This document shows positions 41,485-50,656 of a DNA stretch of 50,795 nucleotides, piece after piece. The DNA lies in the NCBI GenBank assembly GCA_035277145.1, contig DATELA010000037.1:1-50795 (forward strand). The letters run 5' to 3'. Both the position numbers and the translations under genes were made by a program. The DNA is from DASRAP01 sp035277145. GTDB taxonomy: Bacteria; Gemmatimonadota; Gemmatimonadetes; Gemmatimonadales; Gemmatimonadaceae. The first letter of the stretch is position 1, and each line of letters starts with the position of its first letter. Below the pieces are notes generated by a model. The model ran no database searches, had not been told where the DNA came from, and was given only the letters and a program-made list of their open reading frames with translations.

Positions 41485-44019
41485 CTACTTGCCGCTCACG
41501 TACATGTGGTCCATGCGCGCAAAGAACGGCGTCGTGATGGTGCCGCCGGCACCGCCCCAGATGGGTCCCCAGTTGATGCCTTCCCACCGCGGGTTCTCGC
41601 CGACTGCAGCGTACACGATGCCCGAGTACTGCATGACCTTGATGCCGTCGACCCACATCTCGGCGGTACCGTTGGCCGAGCCCGGCGTATTGCAGACAAA
41701 CACGACCTCGTACTTGTGCCACACGCCGCGAATGATGGGCACGTTCACGATGTTGGGCGTGAGGTTCACGCTCTGACCGGTGATGCCGTTCGCGGTGTAT
41801 GGCTGTGGCAGTCCCTGGAGACCGATTGCGACGTTCATCGGACCGGTGGTGCCTGTGCCCTGCACCATCGTGTAGACGCGGTTGTTCGCAGCGACCGGGA
41901 AGAACACAGACTTGTTGATGTTCGACTGGTGGCCGACCCAGTTGGACGACAACATCATCCAGTACGCCGCGTAGATCGTGCCCTTCTGCCGGGCGGATGG
42001 GAAATCCTGACCCGCCGCGCCCGGCGACGAACCGCCCGGTAGCGCAGACGTGAACATCGATTGCAGGACGTTGTCGCGACTGCGCGGAGCCGAGGAGTCG
42101 ACGACCACGGAGAACGTGCCCGGTACGCCTTCCACCGTGAACCAATCCGTTTCGCACGCGGTCACCTTGAAGCAGTTGAACGCGCGCTCAGCGATGAGCG
42201 TCATTCCCGTCGGCTCGTTCGAGAGGCCAACGCCAAGCACGGCCTGACCCGACACGCCTTCACTCACGCCAACGATGTTGGTGGTGCCGACCGCAATGCC
42301 GGAGATGGCGCCGGTCAGCGGATTGACCGTGGCTACACTCGGATTGCTCGAGTTCCATGTGACAGCACGCCCAGCCAGCACATTGTTCAGTGCGTCCCGC
42401 ATAGTTGCGGTCGCCGTCGTGCTCCCACCCGGTTGCACCGATCCAGACGCAAGCGAGACGGTCACAGACGCGACCGGCGCAGTGCTGATGGTGACCGTGA
42501 CGTTCGCCTGGCCGGAAACACCTTCGCTCGTCGCCGTGATGGTCGCCGAACCCGGCGTTACACCAGTAACCAGGCCACTCGACGAGTTCACGGACGCGAT
42601 GGCCGGATTGCTCGAGTTCCACACTACGACGCGCCCGGTGAGGATGTTGTTGCTCGCGTCACGCAGCACGGCGGAGGCCTGCGTCGTTGCAACGATGTTG
42701 ATCGCCGACGCGCCAAGGCTCACAGCGACGGAGGCTACCGGCGCTCCACTTCCACCACCGCCGGTGACGGTAACGTTTGCAAATCCGGTGATGCCTTCGC
42801 TCACGCCGAGGATGCCGGCATCCCCAGCGGCAACACCGCGAACAACGCCCGTGGTGCGATCGACCGTTGCAACGGACGGATCCGTCGAGATCCACTCCAC
42901 GCCACGACCGGTCAAAGCGTTCCCCGCAGCGTCACGCATCACTGCGTTCGCTTGCGTCGACCCAGTGGTCGAAACCGACGGTGAGTTCAGCGTTACGGCG
43001 ACCGTCGCAACCGGCACCGCCGACACCGTGAACGACAATTGCGTCGACGCGCTTCCGCTGGAAACCGAAATCACCGTGCTGCCGGAACCGACGGCCGACA
43101 CGAAGCCAGAGCTGTTAACGATGGCAGCCGCGGGATTTGTGGACGTCCAGTTCGTCGGTGCGCACCCGGTGTGATCCGTCGCGCCGTTGACGGGCGTGGC
43201 GACCACCTGGCGCGACGCGCCAATCGCAAGCGTCTGCGAGGAGCTTGGTGACGCACTGACAGACGTCGCGACGGGCGCTGTGAACACGTCGGTGTTCACG
43301 CGCGGTGCCGACGACAAGCCGACGCTAAAGCGTGCGATTTGCTGCGCATCGGCAATGGTGACGGACCCATCTGCGGTGACGTCGCCACGTTGCGATATCG
43401 CTGTAGGATCCGTGACGCTTAACCCGACCGATGCGCGCGCGATCTGCTGCGCGTCGGCGATGTTCACGCCGGCGTCGCCGTTAACGTCGCCCCACTTCCC
43501 CGGCACGGTGGCGCACACGTCATGGCCTCGCGTACGCAGCACCGGCACAATGTTTTGCTGTAGCGAATTCACCGCGCCGAACGGCGCGAAGAGCAACCGC
43601 GCACCCCCCGCGCCGGCCGCGCGGAAATACGCGTTCGCGAACGCACCAGTCGACGTCGGCGGTGTTGGCCGAAGCGCCGTCAGGACGACGGAACCAAACG
43701 CCGCGCTGCTCAGGTCATTCAGCGTGAGCGTCCAACCCGAGGACGGGATTACGCGGATGGAGTCGAACACAAGCCGGGCGGGATTCCACGACACGGCGCC
43801 CTGGAGCGTCGTGATGTTCTGGGCTCCGGCGCTCGACAAGTCGACGATGATCGGGACGGTCACCGTGGCGCCGGGGGCAACCGTCACGCTGCCCGAACCG
43901 CCGAGGTTTACCCCGATCGTTTGAGCCGAAACCGTCGAGAAGCCTGCGGCCGCCGCAGTCGCGAACAGCGCAACGTGCAGCGTACGGAAGGCAGAGAGCG
44001 CTACTCGACGGACTTTCAT
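41485..44019 (-). CDS. secreted cohesin-dockerin-Big2-jelly-roll protein
   Basis: 844 residues. The signal peptide ends near STVSA (residue 32). A cohesin-like beta domain (35-165) follows, with SVTVAPGATVTVPIIVDLSS and TLQGAVSWNPARLVFDSIRV. Then come two dockerin-like calcium loops, D-x-N-x-D at 178-189 (DVNGDAGVNIAD) and its partner at 213-224 (DVTADGSVTIAD), each followed by AQQIAR-SVGL helices. Four bacterial Ig-like (Big_2) repeats occupy about 250-600. The last 210 residues look like a concanavalin/LamG-type jelly roll (GVWHKYEVVFVCNTPGSANG, AEMWVDGIKVMQYSG), possibly glycan-binding or lyase-like. It is last of three linked minus-strand genes. Role inferred as matrix scaffold and glycan binding. 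Confidence 0.85.
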   Translation of the reverse strand: MKVRRVALSAFRTLHVALFATAAAAGFSTVSAQTIGVNLGGSGSVTVAPGATVTVPIIVDLSSAGAQNITTLQGAVSWNPARLVFDSIRVIPSSGWTLTLNDLSSAAFGSVVLTALRPTPPTSTGAFANAYFRAAGAGGARLLFAPFGAVNSLQQNIVPVLRTRGHDVCATVPGKWGDVNGDAGVNIADAQQIARASVGLSVTDPTAISQRGDVTADGSVTIADAQQIARFSVGLSSAPRVNTDVFTAPVATSVSASPSSSQTLAIGASRQVVATPVNGATDHTGCAPTNWTSTNPAAAIVNSSGFVSAVGSGSTVISVSSGSASTQLSFTVSAVPVATVAVTLNSPSVSTTGSTQANAVMRDAAGNALTGRGVEWISTDPSVATVDRTTGVVRGVAAGDAGILGVSEGITGFANVTVTGGGGSGAPVASVAVSLGASAINIVATTQASAVLRDASNNILTGRVVVWNSSNPAIASVNSSSGLVTGVTPGSATITATSEGVSGQANVTVTISTAPVASVTVSLASGSVQPGGSTTATATMRDALNNVLAGRAVTWNSSNPSVATVNPLTGAISGIAVGTTNIVGVSEGVSGQAVLGVGLSNEPTGMTLIAERAFNCFKVTACETDWFTVEGVPGTFSVVVDSSAPRSRDNVLQSMFTSALPGGSSPGAAGQDFPSARQKGTIYAAYWMMLSSNWVGHQSNINKSVFFPVAANNRVYTMVQGTGTTGPMNVAIGLQGLPQPYTANGITGQSVNLTPNIVNVPIIRGVWHKYEVVFVCNTPGSANGTAEMWVDGIKVMQYSGIVYAAVGENPRWEGINWGPIWGGAGGTITTPFFARMDHMYVSGK
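42230..43272 (-). repeat. four tandem Big_2-type Ig-like repeats
   Basis: Within the cohesin/dockerin protein, four units of about 85 residues recur, each with VASVAVSL-like entry, a middle WxSxNPxxAxV motif and a G-V-S-E-G-V/I-S-G closing strand. The third and fourth copies are nearly identical in places (VVWNSSNPAIASVN and VTWNSSNPSVATVN), which indicates recent duplication. Confidence 0.75.
43315..43494 (-). other. dockerin-like module coding region
   Basis: Codes residues 176-235 of the cohesin/dockerin protein. Both calcium loops keep the expected ligands at positions 1, 3, 5, 9 and 12: Asp178, Asn180, Asp182, Asn186, Asp189 in the first and Asp213, Thr215, Asp217, Thr221, Asp224 in the second. 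The duplicated helix AQQIAR follows each loop, as in type I dockerins. Confidence 0.7.
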
Positions 44020-44033
44020 GGTTTAGGCCGATC

Positions 44034-44570
44034 CTAAGACGAGCGGCCAGCGGCCCCGGTCGCAAGGCCCCCGGAGGCTTTTGGCGCCGCTCCGTCAGGT
44101 CCGGCAACCGCCTCCAACACCGGCCCGACGTCCGACGGAACAAGGGAGCGCAGGGGTCTGACGACGACCCGCATCACCTCGACACCATCCTCGGAATTCG
44201 CTGCGCTGAACGAGTTGGTGGTAAACGCGGCAAAGCGAATTGTGCCCGCCGCGAACCCGCTCGGGTTCACCAAGTACATCTCCGCGGCGCCGCCTTGCGC
44301 CGAATTCACGGACACAAGTTCGAATGCGCCGCGGGCAAAGGCGACGCGGCCCTGGAAGGCACTCACGCTCACGTCCCGCGCGCGAACGCGTAGCGCAAAC
44401 GTGATGGTGCCATCGGCGTTTTGTTCTTCCTGTCGAACGACGGCTTCGACGGCGCCTAAGCGCCCCGTGCGTTCGCCGAGATTCCTGTCGGTCCCGAGGC
44501 TAGCGTCGCTGCAGGACGCGACCGCGATCGACCCGAGCAACAGGGTCGCGAAGCGCGTGGACATCAGCAT
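44034..44570 (-). CDS. small cohesin-like lipoprotein
   Basis: 178 residues. ATG 44570 is fixed by a perfect AGGAGG at 44578-44583, 7 nt away. The signal sequence FATLLLGSIAVASC has a lipobox VASC, so Cys20 is probably lipidated. The body (50-150) reads like a short cohesin domain: GTITFALRVRARDVSVSAFQ, VAFARGAFELVSVNSAQGG and GTIRFAAFTTNSF. The C-terminal tail after 150 is Ala/Gly-rich and disordered. It lies between two larger cohesin-like genes with gaps of 14 and 62 nt, so the three are probably one transcript. It may be a membrane-bound receptor for the dockerin module of the neighbouring protein; that is inference. Confidence 0.75.
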   Translation of the reverse strand: MLMSTRFATLLLGSIAVASCSDASLGTDRNLGERTGRLGAVEAVVRQEEQNADGTITFALRVRARDVSVSAFQGRVAFARGAFELVSVNSAQGGAAEMYLVNPSGFAAGTIRFAAFTTNSFSAANSEDGVEVMRVVVRPLRSLVPSDVGPVLEAVAGPDGAAPKASGGLATGAAGRSS

Positions 44571-44632
44571 GCGTCAACCTCCTACCTCAATCACGCCGAC
44601 CAGCACCCGCAAGCAACGCTCGCAGGCTGACG

Positions 44633-47600
44633 TCACGGGTTGATTGTGACGGTCAAGCCGCGAACGGTGACGGTGATCGGCGAACCGAGTTCGTTAGTGG
44701 GCGGCGCGTTAGAAGGCAGCGTCGCCGTGACAGACGAGTTAACCGGCGCACCAACCGGTCCAATTGCGTTGAGCACGAGCGTGTAGAGCGTGAAGTTCGT
44801 CGTGGCACCAGTCGGCGCGAATCCCGCGACGCTGATGGTCGCCGATCCGGGCGCGCCTGGAATGATGAATCCGCCGCCGGGCCACGTGCCAATCGACGAG
44901 CTCGCGTTGAATGAGAAGCGCGACGCATCCCACGCGAGATCAACGGTGATCGCGCCGAGGTCGTCGGAACCGCGGTTCGACATGTCGATGAGCACCGGGA
45001 TCGAGATCGTGCTGCCGGCGGTCACCGTCGCGGTGGCGGCGGCGCCAAGCGTGAGCCTGATTCCCGGCGATTCCGGATTCACGGTCAAGCTGAAGTCGCG
45101 CGACGAACTCACCGCTCCCGCATCGGTGACCGTGACCGTGAACGTCGTTGTCGCGAGCGTCGCCGTCGGCATGCCGCTCAGCTGACCCGTGCTCGTATTG
45201 AAGCTGAGACCCGCCGGCAGCCCCGCGCTGATAGCGTAGGCGTACGGCTGCAGACCGCCGCTGGCGGTGACCGGTATGGCCGGAGTCATCGCCACGTTTA
45301 CACTCGCGCTGACATTTGGTGCGGCGAGGGTGGTGGTGAACGCGGGGTTCACGGTCAGGCTGAACGTCTTGGACGACGTCGCCGACGCTGCGTCCGTCGC
45401 AGTCACCGTGTAGTTCGTCGCCGCGAGCGGCGCCGTCGGAGTACCGGTGATCTGGCCGGTTCCCGTGTTGAAGCTCAGGCCCGGCGGGAGCGTTCCACCG
45501 CTCAGGGCAAACGTGTACGGCGCTGTGCCACCAGATGCGGTCACCGGCGTGAACGGCGTGATCGCGCGGTTCACGACACCAGTGCTGCTTGGCACTGCCT
45601 GCGTTGTCACGAGCGCGGAGTTCACGGTGAGCGTGAACGTCTTCGATGACGTCGCGCTCGTTGCATCGGTGACAGTGACCGTGAACGTCGTCGTCGCGAG
45701 TGTCGCGGTCGGCGTCCCGCTGATCTGGCCCGTTGTCGTGCTGAAGGTCATGCCAGTCGGCAGCGTGCCCGGCGGAGTCAGCGCGAACGAGTACGGAATT
45801 GTGCCGCCGGCCGCAGTCACCGGAGTGAACGACGGAATCGTCGTGCCAACAGTGCCCGCGCGACTCGGCACCGCCTGGGTCGTGGAGAACGGTCCGTTGA
45901 CCGTGAGCACGAACGTCTTGGACGACGTCGCACTCGCGGCATCCGTGACGGTCACCGTGAACGTGGTGGTTGCGAGCGATGACGTCGGCGTACCGGTGAT
46001 CGCTCCGGTACCCGTATTGAAGTTGAGTCCGGTCGGCAGCGTGCCCGTGAGCGCGAACGCGTACGGCGTGGTGCCGCCGGCCGCAGTTACCGGCGTGACG
46101 TTAACCGGCGTGCCGACGTTCGTCGTCGTGCTCGCCTGGGCCTGCGTCGTCGTGAGCGCGCCGTTGACGGTCAACGTGAACGTCTGCGTCGCTGTTGCCG
46201 TCGCGGCGTCAGTGACGGTGACGGTGAACGTCGTCGCAGTCAGCGGCGCCGACGGCGTACCGCTGATCTGGCCAGTCGACGAACTCAGCGTGAGACCAGC
46301 CGGCAAGCTTCCGGAAATCGTGAACGTGTACGGCGTCGTTCCGCCCGATGCGGTCACGGGCGTGAACGGCGCGATCGCTGCACCGACGGTGCCAACGCGG
46401 CTCGCAATCGCCTGCGTCGCGACGAGCGCCGGGTTCACTGTGAGGCTGAATGTCTTCGCCGACGTCGCCGTCGCCGCGTCCGTGACCGTAACAGTGAACG
46501 TGGTCGCCGTAAGCGTTGTCGTCGGCGTTCCGCTGATCGCACCCGTCGCCGTGTTCAACGTCATGCCCGTCGGCAGTGTGCCGCCCGAGAGCGCGAACGT
46601 GTACGGCGCAACGCCACCGGTCGCCGTCACCGGCGTGAACGTGGGAATCGCCGTGTTGACGGTTCCCGTGCGACTCGGAATGACCTGCGTCGTCGCCAGC
46701 GCGGCGTTCACCGCGAGCGTGAACGTCTTCGATGATGTCGCTGACGCCGCATCGGTAACCGTAACCGTGTAGGTCGTCGTCGCACGAACCGCCGTCGGCG
46801 TTCCCGTGATCTGTCCGGTGCCGGTGTTGAACGTGAGCCCCGGTGGCAGCGTTCCGGTGAGCGCGAACGCATACGGCGCGGTGCCGCCGGCAGCCGTCAC
46901 CGGCGTGAATGGCGTGATCGCGGTGTTCACGACGCCAGTCGCGCTCGCCACTGCTTGTGTCGTCGTCAGCGCCGAATTGACGGTCAGGTCAAACGTCTTC
47001 GATGACGTGCCCGATGCGCCGTCTGTGACCGTTACCGTGAACGTCGTTGTCGCGAGCGTGGCAGTTGGTGTTCCGCTGATCTGTCCCGTCGTCGTGTTGA
47101 ACGCCAGCCCCGTGGGCAGCGTCGCCGGCGGCGTCAGCGCAAACGCGTACGGCGTGGTGCCGCCGGCCGCGGTCACTGGAATGAACGCGGTCATCGCGGT
47201 GCCGACGGTTCCCGAGCGCGACGAAATCGCCTGCGTCGTGGTGAGTGGGCCGTTGACGCGCAGTGTGAACGTCTTGGACGAAGTCGCGCCGGCGCCGTCG
47301 GTCACCGTCACGGTGAAGGTCGTCACCGCGAGCGGCGTTGTTGGTGTGCCGCTGATCGCACCGGTGGTCGTGCTGAACGCGAGTCCCGTGGGCAAGGCGC
47401 CGCCGGTCAGCGCGAACGCGTATGGCAGCGTTCCGCCTGAGGCCGTCACCGGCGTGAACGTCGCGAGCGGAGTTCCTGCGGTGCCGACAGTCGCGGCGAC
47501 CGCCTGCAGCGTCGTCAGCGCGCTGTTCACGGTCAGTGAGAACGTTTGCGATGCCGTCGCGCCCGCGAGGTCGGTGATTGTCACCGTGAACGTGGTCGTC

Positions 47601-50600
47601 GCGAGCGTTCCCGTGGGTGTGCCGCTGATCTGACCCGTCGTAGTGCTGAACGACATACCAGTCGGCAGCGTTCCGCCCGAGAGTGCATACGTGTACGGCG
47701 TCGTTCCGCCCGACGCCGTGACCGGCGTGAACGGCGGAAGCGGCGTGTTCACTGTGCCCGCGCGACTCGCAATCGCCTGGGTTGCAACAAGCGCTGGGTT
47801 GATCGTGAGCGTGAAGTTCTTCGACGATGTTGCGCCGATCCCGTCTGTGGCGGTGACGGTGAACGTTGTCGTCCCCAGCGTCGCCGTCGGCGTTCCACCG
47901 ACTTGTCCGTTCGCCGTATTGAACGTCAAACCGGCGGGCAGTGTCGCACCGGAAAGCGCGAACGTGTACGGCGTAGTTCCGCCGGAAGCAGTAACGGGCG
48001 CGAACGGCGTAATTGCGCGATTAATCGTTCCCGCTCTGCTCGGCACGGCGAGCGTGGTCGAGAGCGCCGCGTTCACCGTGAGCGTGAATGTCTTCGACGA
48101 CGCCGCGCTCGTCGCGTCCGTGACCGTGACCGTATACGTCCTGATCGCCATTGCGGCGCTCGGCGTACCGCTCAGCTGACCCGTTGTCGCGCTGAAGGTC
48201 ATGCCCGCCGGCAATCCGCCGCCGCTGAGCACGAACGTGTACGGCGCGACGCCACCCGCTGCTGTCACCGGCACAAACGCCGGTACTGCCAGTCCAACGT
48301 TTGCACTCGTCGCGGCGACCGCCTGCGTAGTCGTAAGCGCGGCGCCCACGTTGACCGAGGCCGACGTCACGGTCGGCAATCCCGGCGAGGTGAACGCAAG
48401 CGTGTGCGCGCCAACGCCGGTGATGCGAAGGTCGGTGAACGTCGCGCGGCCCTGCACTGCCGCGCGCGCAACGGTCCCGCCAAGTGTGCCCGCACCGGTG
48501 GCGATCGCGGCGGTCACGGTGTTTGTCCCCGTCAGTACACGTGCGCCCGTCGCGTCGCGAAGCTCGACGACAGGCTGCGTTACGAAGTTCGTGCCACTCA
48601 CCGCACCGGCCGGCTCGGTGATCACAACCATCTGCGATACGGGCAGCGGTGTGACCGTGACCGAAACGAAGTACGAGAGGTTCGCGCCGATTGAACCCGT
48701 AACCGGCACGCGTGCCGTAAACGTGCCTTCCGGCATCGACGTCGTCGTCGCCGTGAGCGTGAGCGTGCTCGGCGTCGACGTGGAATTCAACGAGGCAACG
48801 AGCCAACCAGATGCACCCGACCCATATGTGGTCGCACCGAGCGTAAGACCGGTGACCTGCGATGTGTTCGACGTGAGCTGCACGTCAGCCGGAGCCGGTG
48901 ACGGCGCCGTGCGCTGCACCGTGAAGTTCGTCGTGGGCGGTGCGCCGACGAGCGGATTGGTCGGCGCGCTGACGCTGAAGGAATTGCTGAGCACCGTGCC
49001 CGTGATGCCTGTCCCCGTGGCGGAGATACGCGCGGAGGTCGCCTGAGCCGACACGCTGAGTCCTGCGAAGCTCGCGACGCCATTCACCGCAACGGCCGTT
49101 AGTGGACCGATCAGCGTCGCACCCGCTGGCGTCGACTGGAAGCCAAGCGTGACCGTGCCGTTGTAGGTGCTCGCGAGACCACCGAGATCATCACGGGCTT
49201 GGACGATGAGCGTTGGCAACGGATCGAACGCCGCGAGGTTCACGGGTTGCGCAGTGAACACGAGAGACGCCGCGGGACGCGGCGTTACATCAAACGCGTT
49301 GCTGGTTGCGCCATTGGTGATGCCCGTGGCGGTTCCGGCGAGACGCAGCGCCGTCGCGGGGGCGGAAACCGACAGGCCAGTGAAGCTGGCCGTGCCACCA
49401 ACTGCGTTGCGCGTCAACGTGCCGAGCAGCTGAACGCCCGCTGGGACCGTCTCGAGCCGAATGGTGATAGGCCCGGTGAACGTCGTCATGCGGAGCCCGG
49501 TCGCATCTCGTGCTTCGATGTTGACCGGCGGGAGGGTTCCGCGCGCGACGACGTTGATCGGCTGCGAGACGAACGCGAGTTGCGATCCCGTCGTGAGTGT
49601 CGCCGTGAGGTTGAACGTGACCGGCGAACCCGTGAGCCCAGCGACGCTCGCGGTGATCGCGACCGGACCCGGCGTCGCGCCAAACGTGTAGCCGACGCTG
49701 GCCAAGCCGTTTGCGTCTGAGTTGGCCGACGACGCCGACAGCGTGCCACCGCCCGACTGCACGGCGAAGGCGACCGTGACACCGCCGACACCGGAGCCAT
49801 CAGACGCCGAGACGCGCGCGACAAGTGGCTGGGACGCCGGAGTGTTGATGCCACCCGACTGTCCACTGCCGCTTTGGAGGACGAGGTTGGACGCCTGCGC
49901 CGTGACGGAAATGGTCGCTTCACTTGTGGCGCCATTGAGCAGCATGGCGCGAATGCGGGCGCTTCCGCGCGTCAGGGCAACGGCCCGCCCAACAACGGGG
50001 CTCGCAACGCTCGCGACGGACGGATCCAACGATGTCCAGTAGACCGGCGCGGCTGGCTGATCCGCCCCGGCGCCGTCGAGTGCGCGCGCAATCAGGTCGA
50101 GGTTTGCACCCACATCGAGCGTTGCGCTGTTCGGCGAGATCTGGACCGTCGACGCCGAGGACCCGGGCCCCACGTAGCGGACCGGGATTTCGACTGGCGG
50201 CGGCTCGATGCCGCTGACAAACGGTAGGCTCACCAAGCTGCTGCTGAACTGCATGACACCCGTGGGGCTGATCAGGTCGAGCGCCAGGGTGGCGGTCGAG
50301 CCAACCTGCGAAGCGATCAGCGGGTTCGAGAGTACGTCGGCCGCGACGCCGGTCAGCGAAGCCGACTGCACCGGGATGCCGAACTCCTGCGGCGCGACGC
50401 CACCGGGGAATGAGATGAGCGTGTCGACAACGATGGAGCCGTCGGCACGGCGCAAAACGATACGTGCTCGTGACAGCGGGATGACGCTCGACGCGAGCGG
50501 GGACTCGAACGTCGGCTGTGCACGCACGACAACGCGCCCGCGCAGATCCGGATCGCCAAGAGGCGACAGATCTGAGCATGCATAGCCCGCAAAGGCGGCC

Positions 50601-50656
50601 GCGGCCACAATAATGGCCACGGGCGCAATCCGGGTATGGAGGGCACGCTTGATCAT
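44633..50656 (-). CDS. giant He_PIG-repeat surface protein with C-terminal cohesin-like domain
   Basis: 2007 residues from ATG 50656. The signal sequence IAPVAIIVAAAAFAGYACSD ends in a near-lipobox, so it is a probable lipoprotein. A mixed N-terminal part (30-180) is followed by a Big_2 domain (SPNSATLDVGANLDLIARAL, VYWTSLDPSVASV), a Big_1/invasin-like domain (VGGVTVAFAVQSGGGTLSAS), two repeats with LPPVNIEARD-type starts, and a third related unit. Twelve He_PIG-type repeats occupy about 777-1865. The last 142 residues are a cohesin-like domain (ATVTAGSTISIPVLIDMSNR, VDLAWDASRFSFNA). It probably extends far from the outer membrane and shares a scaffold with the two downstream proteins. First gene of the three-gene run. 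Confidence 0.85.
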   Translation of the reverse strand: MIKRALHTRIAPVAIIVAAAAFAGYACSDLSPLGDPDLRGRVVVRAQPTFESPLASSVIPLSRARIVLRRADGSIVVDTLISFPGGVAPQEFGIPVQSASLTGVAADVLSNPLIASQVGSTATLALDLISPTGVMQFSSSLVSLPFVSGIEPPPVEIPVRYVGPGSSASTVQISPNSATLDVGANLDLIARALDGAGADQPAAPVYWTSLDPSVASVASPVVGRAVALTRGSARIRAMLLNGATSEATISVTAQASNLVLQSGSGQSGGINTPASQPLVARVSASDGSGVGGVTVAFAVQSGGGTLSASSANSDANGLASVGYTFGATPGPVAITASVAGLTGSPVTFNLTATLTTGSQLAFVSQPINVVARGTLPPVNIEARDATGLRMTTFTGPITIRLETVPAGVQLLGTLTRNAVGGTASFTGLSVSAPATALRLAGTATGITNGATSNAFDVTPRPAASLVFTAQPVNLAAFDPLPTLIVQARDDLGGLASTYNGTVTLGFQSTPAGATLIGPLTAVAVNGVASFAGLSVSAQATSARISATGTGITGTVLSNSFSVSAPTNPLVGAPPTTNFTVQRTAPSPAPADVQLTSNTSQVTGLTLGATTYGSGASGWLVASLNSTSTPSTLTLTATTTSMPEGTFTARVPVTGSIGANLSYFVSVTVTPLPVSQMVVITEPAGAVSGTNFVTQPVVELRDATGARVLTGTNTVTAAIATGAGTLGGTVARAAVQGRATFTDLRITGVGAHTLAFTSPGLPTVTSASVNVGAALTTTQAVAATSANVGLAVPAFVPVTAAGGVAPYTFVLSGGGLPAGMTFSATTGQLSGTPSAAMAIRTYTVTVTDATSAASSKTFTLTVNAALSTTLAVPSRAGTINRAITPFAPVTASGGTTPYTFALSGATLPAGLTFNTANGQVGGTPTATLGTTTFTVTATDGIGATSSKNFTLTINPALVATQAIASRAGTVNTPLPPFTPVTASGGTTPYTYALSGGTLPTGMSFSTTTGQISGTPTGTLATTTFTVTITDLAGATASQTFSLTVNSALTTLQAVAATVGTAGTPLATFTPVTASGGTLPYAFALTGGALPTGLAFSTTTGAISGTPTTPLAVTTFTVTVTDGAGATSSKTFTLRVNGPLTTTQAISSRSGTVGTAMTAFIPVTAAGGTTPYAFALTPPATLPTGLAFNTTTGQISGTPTATLATTTFTVTVTDGASGTSSKTFDLTVNSALTTTQAVASATGVVNTAITPFTPVTAAGGTAPYAFALTGTLPPGLTFNTGTGQITGTPTAVRATTTYTVTVTDAASATSSKTFTLAVNAALATTQVIPSRTGTVNTAIPTFTPVTATGGVAPYTFALSGGTLPTGMTLNTATGAISGTPTTTLTATTFTVTVTDAATATSAKTFSLTVNPALVATQAIASRVGTVGAAIAPFTPVTASGGTTPYTFTISGSLPAGLTLSSSTGQISGTPSAPLTATTFTVTVTDAATATATQTFTLTVNGALTTTQAQASTTTNVGTPVNVTPVTAAGGTTPYAFALTGTLPTGLNFNTGTGAITGTPTSSLATTTFTVTVTDAASATSSKTFVLTVNGPFSTTQAVPSRAGTVGTTIPSFTPVTAAGGTIPYSFALTPPGTLPTGMTFSTTTGQISGTPTATLATTTFTVTVTDATSATSSKTFTLTVNSALVTTQAVPSSTGVVNRAITPFTPVTASGGTAPYTFALSGGTLPPGLSFNTGTGQITGTPTAPLAATNYTVTATDAASATSSKTFSLTVNPAFTTTLAAPNVSASVNVAMTPAIPVTASGGLQPYAYAISAGLPAGLSFNTSTGQLSGMPTATLATTTFTVTVTDAGAVSSSRDFSLTVNPESPGIRLTLGAAATATVTAGSTISIPVLIDMSNRGSDDLGAITVDLAWDASRFSFNASSSIGTWPGGGFIIPGAPGSATISVAGFAPTGATTNFTLYTLVLNAIGPVGAPVNSSVTATLPSNAPPTNELGSPITVTVRGLTVTINP
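45065..48342 (-). repeat. twelve tandem ~90-residue He_PIG-type repeats
   Basis: Each unit reads approximately TTQAVASRxGTVNTAI, then TPVTASGGTxPYTFALSG, LPTGLTFNTTTGQISGTPT and TFTVTVTDAASATSSKTFTL. The twelve copies differ mainly in the first 20 residues; the half with SGTPTATLATTTFTVTVTD is nearly invariant at the DNA level as well. The low-complexity code makes long open frames on the opposite strand that are not genes. Confidence 0.85.

Noticed and set aside
45447..48179. Long plus-strand open frames opposite the He_PIG repeats
   Set aside because: They are periodic mirror products of the low-complexity repeat code (Val/Thr/Gly-rich, repeating MxVxS patterns), have no starts with ribosome-binding sites and no domain character.
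45065..48342. CRISPR array
   Set aside because: The repeats are about 270 nt, lie in frame and code for Ig-like domains; no short repeat-spacer structure exists.
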